7,780 nt of DNA from an uncultured Pedobacter sp. (GCA_946478755.1 CAMLDJ010000262.1:1-7780); one strand, 5' to 3'. Shown: positions 1 through 7,733, numbered from the stretch's first letter. The notes: generated by a model from the sequence alone, not told the origin. A program made the numbers and translations.

Positions 1-455
1 ATGTGGTCACCTATTATCTGGCCAGGGAATACATGAAGCAAAACCATCCGAAAGTGTTGCAGATCAGTTTTATAGAAACGGATGCCTATGCCCACCGTAA
101 TTTATATACAGAATACTTGTCATCTGCCTATAACAACGATAAAATGATAGCAGACATCTGGAATTATATTCAAGGTGACCCTTTTTATAAAGACCAGACT
201 ACCTTATTTATCGCCAACGACCATGGCAGGGGCGACAACACCGAAGCCAACTGGACACACCACAACAGCAAAGAGCCAGGTTCAGACCAGATCTGGTTTG
301 CGGTAATGGGACCAGATGTTCAGCCGCTAGGCGAAACAAAAGATATTCAGGTTTACCAGAACCAGTATGCCAAAACGATTGCGGCATTGCTGGGCATTGA
401 TTTTAAAAGCCCAAACCAGATTGGTGGGTCAATTGAAACCGTACTTAAAAAATAA
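1..455 (+). CDS. Alkaline phosphatase superfamily metalloenzyme, C-terminal part (5' end outside window)
   Basis: The reading frame is open from the window edge (first complete codon at position 3) to TAA at 453-455, leaving about 150 C-terminal residues. The GTG at position 3 is probably an internal Val codon. Counting from that codon, three metal-ligand motifs of the alkaline phosphatase superfamily are visible: D27-x3-H31 in ETDAYAH, D73-H74 in ANDHGRG, and H86/H87 in WTHHNS. This D-x3-H, DH, H set matches two-metal members such as phosphatases, phosphodiesterases and phosphomutases. Sulfatases usually have a single metal and a Lys instead. The nucleophile and remaining ligands would lie upstream and cannot be seen, nor can any signal peptide. 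The gene ends 9 bp before the next one, so it probably shares its operon and may remove a phosphate-type group from the glycan. It could still be annotated as sulfatase-like. The superfamily call is fairly sure; the substrate is unknown. Confidence 0.75.
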   Translation, partial: VVTYYLAREYMKQNHPKVLQISFIETDAYAHRNLYTEYLSSAYNNDKMIADIWNYIQGDPFYKDQTTLFIANDHGRGDNTEANWTHHNSKEPGSDQIWFAVMGPDVQPLGETKDIQVYQNQYAKTIAALLGIDFKSPNQIGGSIETVLKK

Positions 456-464
456 CATTTAGAA

Positions 465-3400
465 ATGATCAGATCCTTTTTAGCAATTTTCTTATTTACC
501 TTCTCATTCTTGCAGGCAAAACCAGGCTATGCACAGCAAAAGAATGTTGCCTTGCATAAACCGGTTTCAGTTTCGTCTGAAAACCAGGTTTTCCCAGCTA
601 AAAAAATTACAGATGGGATCATTTCCCGGACTTCAAAATGGCAGGCAGCTAACGGGAAGGCACCTCATGTGGTGGAAATAGACCTGCAAAAATATTACAA
701 CCTTAGCCAGATTGTGGTACATAGCGGCATTTCAGATCAGGAAAAAAAACCGGATGAAATGACCCAGGCCGCTGGATTCTGGTCGGTCAAGAATTTTAAA
801 ATGCAATATTGGGACGATGCCAACTGGACGGATTTCCCGAAAGCAGAGGTCCACGAAAACCGTTTGGTTGCAGCTGTATTTAACTTCAGCCCGGCAGTAA
901 CGACCTTTAAGATCCGCCTCGTGTGTGATGATGGAGAACCCATCAATATCATGGAAATTGAAGCCTTTGGTAAACCTGCTCCAAATATGCCTGCGCCGCC
1001 AACGTTAACGGCTGATATTAAAAAAACAGTCAGGATAAGTGGCCCGCAACAAGCGAGCATTAAAGTGAACAACAAGGTAACTGGAAAAAGCTTAAAATTT
1101 GTGGGATACAACCAGGGCTATTATTTTCCGGGAAGCAATGTTTCTGGCTGGATGGAGTACTCAAATGTAAATAGTGTACGTCTATGGGCTTCACTAAATG
1201 CTTTTGTACCCGAAAAGAGTGTGCAGGTAGATGAGACGCTGGCCAGTGTGGAAGCATTCGATAAACGGAAGAAAGAACTGCGTGCCAGTCCGGAAAAAAA
1301 TAAATACATCAAATGGGATGAGCTTAACCCGCTGTACGACCTGCCCGATTCTTCGTCGACCAATGCCATGGTTTATAATTATGCCTTAAGGGAACTGAAG
1401 CGTCTGGGTATCCGTGTTATTTTACAGGCTGGCAGCGGCGATTTTAAAGACAACTGGTCCAATAAATGGAAGCAATGGCAACGTTATTATGCGCTGGCCT
1501 ACCATTCGGCTAAAACGGGGAATGTGACCATGTTTGCCATGCAGAATGAACCGAATCATAAAAATGCCGGGCCTATGAAACTGGGCGACTGGATTATGGG
1601 GATGCAGATCACCTCTGATGCAGTGCATTGTGCGGTTGAGGACGTAAACAGGAAATACGGGAAAAAACTCGAGGCAAAGTTTGTCGGGCCGGTTACAGCT
1701 GGCCAGAATACCGACTGGTGGGCAGCCGTTTCAAAAGCCATCCGTACAGATTATCACGGAAAACAGGTAGATAAAGATTTAATGGAAATATTTTCTACCC
1801 ATTCCTATAATTCACCGGCCGTCGGTTATGAATCAAGGGTAAGCAACATCCGTAAAATTATTGAAGAAAACCATCCCAAGGGGCAGTCTTTGCCCATTGT
1901 CTACACCGAAATTGGCAGATGGATGAATGCCTATCTCATCGATAAAGAGGAAACCATGGATGACCCTTCCTTATTTACGGAATGGGCGGGTATTTATTCC
2001 AACAATATGAAAAATGGGGGGTACGGGATGTGGGCCTTTAAATTTGCCAATACCGCCAGCGGCACTTATCCAAGAGGGATTAAATCCGGTCACCATTACA
2101 TCTGGCAGGGCAAACGCATTGTAGAAGATGCTTATAAAAACCTGGCCTTTCAACATGCCGTTAAAACCAGCGCGTCAGAAAGTAATGCTGCAGTGCTTAC
2201 TGATGGCGATAAATCGGATGCCTCGGCCTGGATTTCAGCTGCGGAAGGTGACAAATGGATAGAGATTGATCTGGGTAGCAACAGGGAGCTGGGCAGTGCT
2301 GTGGTCTATACCGGTTCAGCAGGGGGCGTATTCACTGCGCCAGACCGCATTAAGAACTTTAAACTGCAATACTTTAGTAAGGGGCAATGGCTGGATATTC
2401 CAGGTGCAGCGGAAAAGCAAAGCAGATACGCACAGATCTTTAGCATTTTTACACAGCCGGTAAACACCAGCAAAATTCGTTTTGTGAGCAATGATAAAGG
2501 CAGTTTGAAAGTACGGGAAATAAAAGTATTTGCAAAAGGTGACGGCCCTTCTGATCAAGCTGATTTTAATGTTTCCGGCATACAGCGAACCGGAGAAGTG
2601 GTGCGTCTCTTTGCCAAGGGGTTCAAAGAAGAAAGAAGTCTACTGGAAACTAAAGCTTCTGTTGACGATACTGACCTGGACACCTATACTTCTTTTGACA
2701 AGGAGACGGGTAACTATTATATGTGGCTGGTGCAGCGGGGTAATTTCAGCTACAAGCTATCTGTTGATCTTGCTGCCTTAAATCTTGCTGCCGGTACGCC
2801 TGTAACCGCTGAAACTGTGAACGGTATAAATTATGGCGAGGTAACCGACGTGATCAGTCTGCCTTCCAGCAAGATCTTTAATTTTGAACTGGCCCCACAA
2901 AGCGTGGTATTGCTGACCATCCCCTCGGCTAAACTGGTTAAAAGCACTTTGTTCCCTGTTGCAGATGCAAGTGTTGCGGGAGGTAAAAATGCATCAGTCA
3001 ATTATGGTACGGCAAAACAGCTTGCCGTACAACTTGATGCTGCAGTACCTGAAAACAATCAGGTTGCCTATATTCGTTTTGACCTTTCTAAAAATAAGCT
3101 GGCCGATGCAAAAAAGATAATTATCGGACTGAGTGGCGCAGCCGATCAAAAGGAAAAACCATATCGTTTACACGTGTATGGAATTCCTTCTGCTAAATGG
3201 GATCAGCAGGAATTAAACTGGTCGAATGCACCATTGCTGGACAAGAATGAAGCCCTGATCCACGGTGTGGGTGAAAAAGCTTTTGTTGCCGGCGAAATTG
3301 CCTTTGATGGTAAAGCCCGATACCACAGACTGGATATCACTGATATGGTAAAAAGGCATGTAAAAGACGACCTCACGCTGGTATTGGTTAGGGAGACCCG

Positions 3401-3503
3401 GCAGTTGGGTGATGATGAGGATAAAGGAAGGAAAGTGCTGATCAGTGCGATGGAAACTTCAGGCAAGCCGACCCTTGAGATCTGGCAGCAAGCCGCTAAA
3501 TAG
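465..3503 (+). CDS. Secreted multidomain glycoside hydrolase (clan GH-A-like) with two F5/8C domains and a DNRLRE/CBM96-like C-terminus
   Basis: This is a 1012-residue exported protein, probably a polysaccharide endo- or exo-hydrolase. The ATG at 465 begins a signal peptide (MIRSFLAIFLFTFSFLQA...) with likely cleavage at GYA|Q after residue 23. Domains in order: F5/8 type C (discoidin) at about 27-169; a TIM-barrel-like catalytic region at about 205-555; a second discoidin domain at about 559-691, beginning NLAFQHAVKTSAS much as the first begins NVALHKPVSVSSE; a beta-sandwich at about 697-820; and a DNRLRE/CBM96-like module at about 825-1010 (ADASVAGGKNASVNYG, YIRFDLS). The clan GH-A candidates are acid/base E362 in MQNEPN and nucleophile E482 in VYTEIGRW, 120 residues apart, with H446 in STHSYNS and W523 as likely subsite residues. 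I cannot assign the CAZy family; GH86-, GH39-, GH30- or GH5-like relatives are possible. The discoidin and CBM96-like parts probably bind glycan. No type IX secretion C-terminal domain is evident. Confidence 0.85.
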   Translation: MIRSFLAIFLFTFSFLQAKPGYAQQKNVALHKPVSVSSENQVFPAKKITDGIISRTSKWQAANGKAPHVVEIDLQKYYNLSQIVVHSGISDQEKKPDEMTQAAGFWSVKNFKMQYWDDANWTDFPKAEVHENRLVAAVFNFSPAVTTFKIRLVCDDGEPINIMEIEAFGKPAPNMPAPPTLTADIKKTVRISGPQQASIKVNNKVTGKSLKFVGYNQGYYFPGSNVSGWMEYSNVNSVRLWASLNAFVPEKSVQVDETLASVEAFDKRKKELRASPEKNKYIKWDELNPLYDLPDSSSTNAMVYNYALRELKRLGIRVILQAGSGDFKDNWSNKWKQWQRYYALAYHSAKTGNVTMFAMQNEPNHKNAGPMKLGDWIMGMQITSDAVHCAVEDVNRKYGKKLEAKFVGPVTAGQNTDWWAAVSKAIRTDYHGKQVDKDLMEIFSTHSYNSPAVGYESRVSNIRKIIEENHPKGQSLPIVYTEIGRWMNAYLIDKEETMDDPSLFTEWAGIYSNNMKNGGYGMWAFKFANTASGTYPRGIKSGHHYIWQGKRIVEDAYKNLAFQHAVKTSASESNAAVLTDGDKSDASAWISAAEGDKWIEIDLGSNRELGSAVVYTGSAGGVFTAPDRIKNFKLQYFSKGQWLDIPGAAEKQSRYAQIFSIFTQPVNTSKIRFVSNDKGSLKVREIKVFAKGDGPSDQADFNVSGIQRTGEVVRLFAKGFKEERSLLETKASVDDTDLDTYTSFDKETGNYYMWLVQRGNFSYKLSVDLAALNLAAGTPVTAETVNGINYGEVTDVISLPSSKIFNFELAPQSVVLLTIPSAKLVKSTLFPVADASVAGGKNASVNYGTAKQLAVQLDAAVPENNQVAYIRFDLSKNKLADAKKIIIGLSGAADQKEKPYRLHVYGIPSAKWDQQELNWSNAPLLDKNEALIHGVGEKAFVAGEIAFDGKARYHRLDITDMVKRHVKDDLTLVLVRETRQLGDDEDKGRKVLISAMETSGKPTLEIWQQAAK
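3007..3030 (+). repeat. Perfect 9-bp inverted repeat inside the coding region
   Basis: GTACGGCAA (3007-3015) and TTGCCGTAC (3022-3030) are exact reverse complements separated by AACAGC (3016-3021). The element lies within codons for residues about 848-856, at the start of the DNRLRE/CBM96-like module of the large hydrolase. It could form a stable mRNA hairpin or be a palindromic protein-binding site. No T-tract follows it, so it is not an intrinsic terminator. It may simply be a by-product of the codons used. Confidence 0.5.
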
Positions 3504-3534
3504 ATAAAGAACACAGATAAAACCAAATATAATT
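3504..3534 (+). other. Longest intergenic gap (31 bp), no promoter or terminator seen
   Basis: This A-rich gap separates the GH-A-like and GH2-like genes and is the largest non-coding stretch in the window. I see no Bacteroidota-type -7 box (TAnnTTTG), no hairpin with a T-run and no Shine-Dalgarno sequence. The genes on both sides are therefore probably cotranscribed. Confidence 0.6.
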
Positions 3535-6468
3535 ATGATGAGAAGAGCCCTGTTACTTAGTTTTTTTTCGATCGTCTGGATCAGCATTTCAAATGCACAG
3601 ACCAGCAGCTATCGCCTTACCCCTTTCACCGGTTTGGATTACCTGAGGGTGGTAGTGAATAAAGCTTTTAAAACCGCTCCAAACAATACATTTAAACTGC
3701 TGATCAGCTCGCCTAAAGATGGCAAAGTGCTTTGGCAGGGGCCGGTTACGGCTACCACAGCAGTAAATGAAGGTAATGAACATCTGGCCTTTACGGTGCG
3801 GAATCTAAAGCCGGTTCTATGGACACCCAATAACCCTTTCTTATACGAAGTTACTTTACAGCAGTATACTGGCAAGTCTTTAAAAAGCCAGTTAAAGGAA
3901 CGTGCCGGATTTAGAAGTTTTGAACGTCGTAAGGGTAATCTATACCTGAACGGCAAACCCATATTTTTAAGAGGGATTGCCATCAATCCTCCGGGCAGGG
4001 GCATTCCCGATGAACTGGAAACCAGCAGGGCATTTGCGCTCGATTATGTGAGGTACATGAAAAGTATCAATGTAAACATCATCCGCATACCTGACGAAGA
4101 AGCCTGGTTTGATGTGTGCGATGAATTGGGTATGATGGTGTTTGGTGGCAATTACAGCGGCAAGGTGGCTGCCGGAGAGAAGGTGAAAGCGCAGAAAAAA
4201 GTAGGCGATGAGACGGATGGCGGTTTCCCGAAAGACTATGATCAGGGGGTGGCCTGGTATGAAAATGAAAAACTGGGCGCCATTGCGCATCATCCAAGCT
4301 TAATGGTGTACGCCATGACCAACGAAACACCTTTTAAAGGCAACAGGGCGGATGCCTGGGAGAAATTCCTGGATTATTCTTTCCACAAGCTGAAAAAATG
4401 GGATGAGACGCGCGTTTACATTGCCAACGCAGGTTATGGCTATGGAAAAACAGGCGATATTTTAGACATTCACAGATACTGGGGCTGGTACTATAGCTCA
4501 CCTTTTACTTTTTTGCATATTCGCGACAATGCGAAAATTGTGCCTTACCCTAAAAAAGAAGACAAGCCCATCACCTTTACCGAATGTGTAGGTAATTATA
4601 CGGGGCCGGACGGCCGGTATAACCTTACCCCTCAGCATAAGAATCCAAGTTCACAACTGGCCTGGACAGGTCATGAGCGTCAAGACCTGCAGTCGCATTT
4701 AGCTGATGAACATCAGATCTTTACTTTAAGGCAGGCAACGGAATCCTTTCGTCAACTCAGGGCAGTAAACCCGGATCTAAGTGGGGTATTTCCGTTCACC
4801 ATCCTGTTTTACAACTGGAATACCATCGAGAAATTTGCCGATATGAACCCCAAGCCGGTGACAGATCAGGTAAAGATCAGTTATCAGCCTGTTTTATTAA
4901 GCTGGGAATGCTGGACACCAAATGTGTATGCCGGTGCAGAAATTCATCCCATTGCACACATCAGTAATGATGACAATGACTTCAAAGACCTTAAAAATGC
5001 GAAGCTGGTTTACCAGATCAGGGATAAGGCCTACACCATCGTGTTTTCAGATAGCATTAAGCTTGCCGATGTACCTTATTTTGCAAGCGTAAAAAATAAG
5101 ATCAGTATTAAATTGCCGAAAACGCTGAGTTCAGGTAAATATGAGCTGATTGGAAAGATCATGTCCGGTGGCAAGCAGGTTTCACACAACTACTACAAGC
5201 TATTTGTAGCTGATGATAATTTTACCAAGGCTGTAGCCCCTGTTGAAAGTAATGTGATGCTGTATGACAAAGCTGGTGCGACCAGGAAATCATTAAATGC
5301 CCTGGATGTTAAATTTAACGGCATTTCCGCTTTAGACAAACTGCCTGAAAATGGCGTTCTGATCATCGGCGAAAATTCCGCCGATCAGGAACTTGCAGGT
5401 AATGCACAGGCGATCCGTAATTTTATAAGCAAGGGTGGCAGGGTAATCGCTTTGAAGCAGGATAGCCTGCACATGATCAACCTGAACCAGTTTGCAATTC
5501 ATCAACTGGTAAATAGAAAGGTAGATATTGACGATCCGGTATACCCCGTTTCCTCAAAATCACCGCGCAATGGGTACTATGTCAATGCGGAAAGACCCGG
5601 ACATCCCTTATTCGCGGGCATCACACGGGAAAACATGCGCATCTGGTCTGATTATAGCAATTGGGATGAAACCAAACCAGGCTTCCCTGCTATTCAGCCG
5701 GTAACTGATGGTTTCATGCTCGAAAATAAAGAGGATGTCGCAAACACCGCCATTCTGGCCAATTACAGCTCCGGCCTGCAGGGCATTGCCCTGGCAGAGC
5801 AGTTTTTGGATAAAGGTAGTTTGCTGCTTTGTGGTCTCGACATTTCCAGCAGAACAGCCATCGACCCGGTAGCAGCAAGAATGATGCTCAATATGGTGAG
5901 TTATGCTGCTTCCTCTGCAGAGCATGCCCCATACCAGCTCATTACCAGTCCAATAGTGTGGGGAGAATATGAAACTGAAAAAGGTATTGTAGTTGACGCA
6001 TACAGCGGATTTCTGGTCAATTCAACCCCTCGGGTGCCACCAAATTATATGGGCAAAGGTATTGTGGTAACTAAGGAAGGTTATCAGTTGGCAGGCGGTG
6101 TGCGTTCGGGCTTCAATACCCGTCCGGGTATCCAGTACGTAGCCAATGGTCGTCGTCCTTTTGGGCCCTATGTGCAAAGTTTTGGCGGGCAGCCTTTGCC
6201 AGATAAAGACAGCAAGGAAGGTACCGGCAGTTTCTGGTGCCGTATCCCGGCCGGGCAAAACATGGCTAACTCTTTAGTCTGGAATCCCGGTAAAGAGCCT
6301 GTTCAGCTCCGCATCAAAGTAAACAATTTGCCCGAAGTCAGCAAAACCATTCCTGCTGAAACAAAGATGACGATAGAAACACCTGTAGATGCTGAGGTAG
6401 TCAACATCACTTATTCAGGGGATCGTCGTATGGTGATTCTTGAAACAGCATTCAGTAAAAAAAAATAA
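3535..6468 (+). CDS. Secreted GH2-related glycoside hydrolase with amidotransferase-like domain, lacking the N-terminal sugar-binding domain
   Basis: This 977-residue exported protein is probably an exo-acting glycosidase of GH2 type (galactosidase, glucuronidase or similar). Start: tandem ATGs at 3535 and 3538. The signal peptide has likely cleavage at SNA|Q after residue 21. The mature protein begins almost at once with a GH2-type immunoglobulin-like domain (about 24-130, ending LWTPNNPFLYEVTL), so the usual first jelly-roll domain is absent. The TIM barrel follows (about 131-440) with acid/base candidate E264 in AMTNETP and nucleophile candidate E350 in ITFTEC, 86 residues apart as expected for GH2. 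Several GH2 signatures are changed: the His-rich loop after FLRG reads GIAINPPGRG, and the usual SHYP is replaced by IPDEEAWFDVCDELG. A further beta-domain (about 460-560) and a class-1 amidotransferase-like fold (about 572-795; NGVLIIGENSAD, SLLLCGLDI) come next, with no obvious catalytic triad, then an unassigned C-terminal domain (about 800-977). Substrate specificity cannot be read from sequence. Confidence 0.85.
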   Translation: MMRRALLLSFFSIVWISISNAQTSSYRLTPFTGLDYLRVVVNKAFKTAPNNTFKLLISSPKDGKVLWQGPVTATTAVNEGNEHLAFTVRNLKPVLWTPNNPFLYEVTLQQYTGKSLKSQLKERAGFRSFERRKGNLYLNGKPIFLRGIAINPPGRGIPDELETSRAFALDYVRYMKSINVNIIRIPDEEAWFDVCDELGMMVFGGNYSGKVAAGEKVKAQKKVGDETDGGFPKDYDQGVAWYENEKLGAIAHHPSLMVYAMTNETPFKGNRADAWEKFLDYSFHKLKKWDETRVYIANAGYGYGKTGDILDIHRYWGWYYSSPFTFLHIRDNAKIVPYPKKEDKPITFTECVGNYTGPDGRYNLTPQHKNPSSQLAWTGHERQDLQSHLADEHQIFTLRQATESFRQLRAVNPDLSGVFPFTILFYNWNTIEKFADMNPKPVTDQVKISYQPVLLSWECWTPNVYAGAEIHPIAHISNDDNDFKDLKNAKLVYQIRDKAYTIVFSDSIKLADVPYFASVKNKISIKLPKTLSSGKYELIGKIMSGGKQVSHNYYKLFVADDNFTKAVAPVESNVMLYDKAGATRKSLNALDVKFNGISALDKLPENGVLIIGENSADQELAGNAQAIRNFISKGGRVIALKQDSLHMINLNQFAIHQLVNRKVDIDDPVYPVSSKSPRNGYYVNAERPGHPLFAGITRENMRIWSDYSNWDETKPGFPAIQPVTDGFMLENKEDVANTAILANYSSGLQGIALAEQFLDKGSLLLCGLDISSRTAIDPVAARMMLNMVSYAASSAEHAPYQLITSPIVWGEYETEKGIVVDAYSGFLVNSTPRVPPNYMGKGIVVTKEGYQLAGGVRSGFNTRPGIQYVANGRRPFGPYVQSFGGQPLPDKDSKEGTGSFWCRIPAGQNMANSLVWNPGKEPVQLRIKVNNLPEVSKTIPAETKMTIETPVDAEVVNITYSGDRRMVILETAFSKKK

Positions 6469-6478
6469 TTCAATATCC

Positions 6479-7720
6479 ATGATGATACATAAAAAAATAG
6501 CACTTGTTTTGCTTTGCGTGGCTCCCCAGCTGCTGCATGCGCAAAAAAATGCGCTGCCTGACGGACTGGCACAGCGTGCATATGAAGTGAACACATTGAC
6601 CCGCATTGCCGATCCGGTACTGCAGGCATTAAGCAAGAACCAGCTGAAAAAGACCATGCCTGTAGAAGCCAAGGTAGCGAAAGACCGGGTGTACAGTACT
6701 TACCTGGAAGCCTTTGGTCGCCTGCTGGCAGGAATGTCGCCCTGGCTGGAACTCGGTCCTGACCAAACTGAAGAAGGCCAGCTGCGTAAGAAATACATCG
6801 ACCTGGCCGTTGCCTGCATTAAAAACGGCACCGATCCGAAGGCAGCCGACTTTCTGAACTTTAAAGAAGGCAGGCAGCCGCTGGTAGATGCCGCTTTCTT
6901 TGCACAGGCCCTGATCCGTGCGCCAAAACAATTGTGGGGTAACCTGGATGGACAAACCCGTAAAAACGTACTGGATGCTTTGCGGTCAAGCCGGGTAATT
7001 TTGCCTTCCTACTCCAACTGGCTGATGTTTAGTGCAACCGTGGAAGCGGCTTTGCAGAAATACGACAATTCCGGCGACAGGATGCGCATGGATTACGCCA
7101 TTAAAGAACACCTGTTATGGTATAAAGGCGATGGGGTATATGGTGATGGCCCAAATTTCCATTGGGATTATTACAACAGTTTTGTGATCCAGCCTATGCT
7201 GGTAGATGTGCTTCAGGTACTGAAAGAAGCCAACCTGGACCCTAAAAATAACTATGAGCTGATCCTGGGCAGAGCGCAGCGTTGGGCTGCAGTACAGGAA
7301 AGACTAATCTCGCCGGAAGGCACCTATCCGCCACTGGGCAGATCACTGGCCTACCGTTTCGGCGCCTTTCAGGCCCTGGCGCAGATGTCCTTATTGAAAA
7401 CACTACCAAAGCCACTGAAACCAGGACAGGTGAGGTACGCACTTTATACACTGATCAAAAGACAGATTGAAGCGCCCGGAACATTTGATAAAGATGGCTG
7501 GCTGAGGATCGGATTCTATGGTCACCAACCTAATCTGGGCGAAACTTACATCTCTACCGGCAGTCTTTATCTCTGCTCGGAAGGCTTGCTGGCCCTGGGC
7601 CTCCCGCCATCTGATGCTTATTGGCAGGAACCCAATGCCGATTGGACATCGCGCAGAGCCTGGAATGGCGAAATGATAGAGATTGATCATGCCTATACTG
7701 ATCCAATAGAAAAAAAATAA
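6479..7720 (+). CDS. Secreted DUF2264 protein (GH154-like, putative beta-glucuronidase)
   Basis: This 413-residue exported protein has tandem ATGs at 6479 and 6482; either gives a signal peptide with likely cleavage at LHA|Q after residue 21 (numbering from 6479). A TTG at 6440 is also in frame, but it would overlap the previous gene and add a polar extension (KQHSVKKNNSIS) before the signal peptide, so I rejected it. Nearly the whole mature protein is a DUF2264 domain, mostly helical and expected to be an (alpha/alpha)6 barrel. Recognisable blocks are RLLAGMSPWLELG (81-93), YGDGPNFHWDYYNSF (221-235), GRSLAYRFGAFQALA (287-301) and STGSLYLCSEGLLALGLP (359-376). From memory, DUF2264 corresponds to CAZy GH154, which has a characterised beta-glucuronidase; that link and the activity here are inferences. 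The Cys in the signal peptide (VLLC) does not fit a lipobox, so a soluble periplasmic protein is likely. The gap to the preceding gene is 10 bp, supporting cotranslation in one operon. Confidence 0.85.
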   Translation: MMIHKKIALVLLCVAPQLLHAQKNALPDGLAQRAYEVNTLTRIADPVLQALSKNQLKKTMPVEAKVAKDRVYSTYLEAFGRLLAGMSPWLELGPDQTEEGQLRKKYIDLAVACIKNGTDPKAADFLNFKEGRQPLVDAAFFAQALIRAPKQLWGNLDGQTRKNVLDALRSSRVILPSYSNWLMFSATVEAALQKYDNSGDRMRMDYAIKEHLLWYKGDGVYGDGPNFHWDYYNSFVIQPMLVDVLQVLKEANLDPKNNYELILGRAQRWAAVQERLISPEGTYPPLGRSLAYRFGAFQALAQMSLLKTLPKPLKPGQVRYALYTLIKRQIEAPGTFDKDGWLRIGFYGHQPNLGETYISTGSLYLCSEGLLALGLPPSDAYWQEPNADWTSRRAWNGEMIEIDHAYTDPIEKK

Positions 7721-7733
7721 ACTGAATATAACC

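Noticed and set aside
3..5. GTG at position 3 as the true start of the first gene
   Set aside because: The remaining 150 residues contain only the C-terminal metal-binding part of an alkaline-phosphatase-type fold, and the frame is open to the window edge. The gene therefore almost certainly begins upstream.
81..267. First gene as a formylglycine sulfatase
   Set aside because: The visible D-x3-H, DH and HH motifs fit two-metal phosphatase or phosphodiesterase relatives better. The defining N-terminal sulfatase motif is outside the window, so the sulfatase call cannot be supported.
737..1111. Open frame of 124 codons on the - strand inside the GH-A-like gene
   Set aside because: It lies wholly within a well-supported + strand gene with clear domains, and its product resembles no family I know. 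The same holds for the other - strand frames within the four genes, such as 3203-3526, 3639-4004, 3967-4293, 5608-5925, 6629-6955 and 7403-7750.
5361..5388. Imperfect hairpin (ATCGGCG/CGCCGAT with a bulged outer stem)
   Set aside because: The inner stem is only 7 bp, it lies inside the amidotransferase-like domain coding region and no T-run follows. It is most likely chance.
5248..5919. Amidotransferase-like domain of the GH2-like protein as an active glutaminase
   Set aside because: I find no Cys-His-Glu triad in the expected nucleophile-elbow context; such folds are known as non-catalytic structural domains in beta-galactosidase-type enzymes.
6440..6478. Upstream TTG start for the DUF2264 gene, giving an overlap with the GH2-like gene
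   Set aside because: It would put 13 polar residues before a good signal peptide. The ATG at 6479/6482 gives a normal export signal and a 10-bp intergenic gap.
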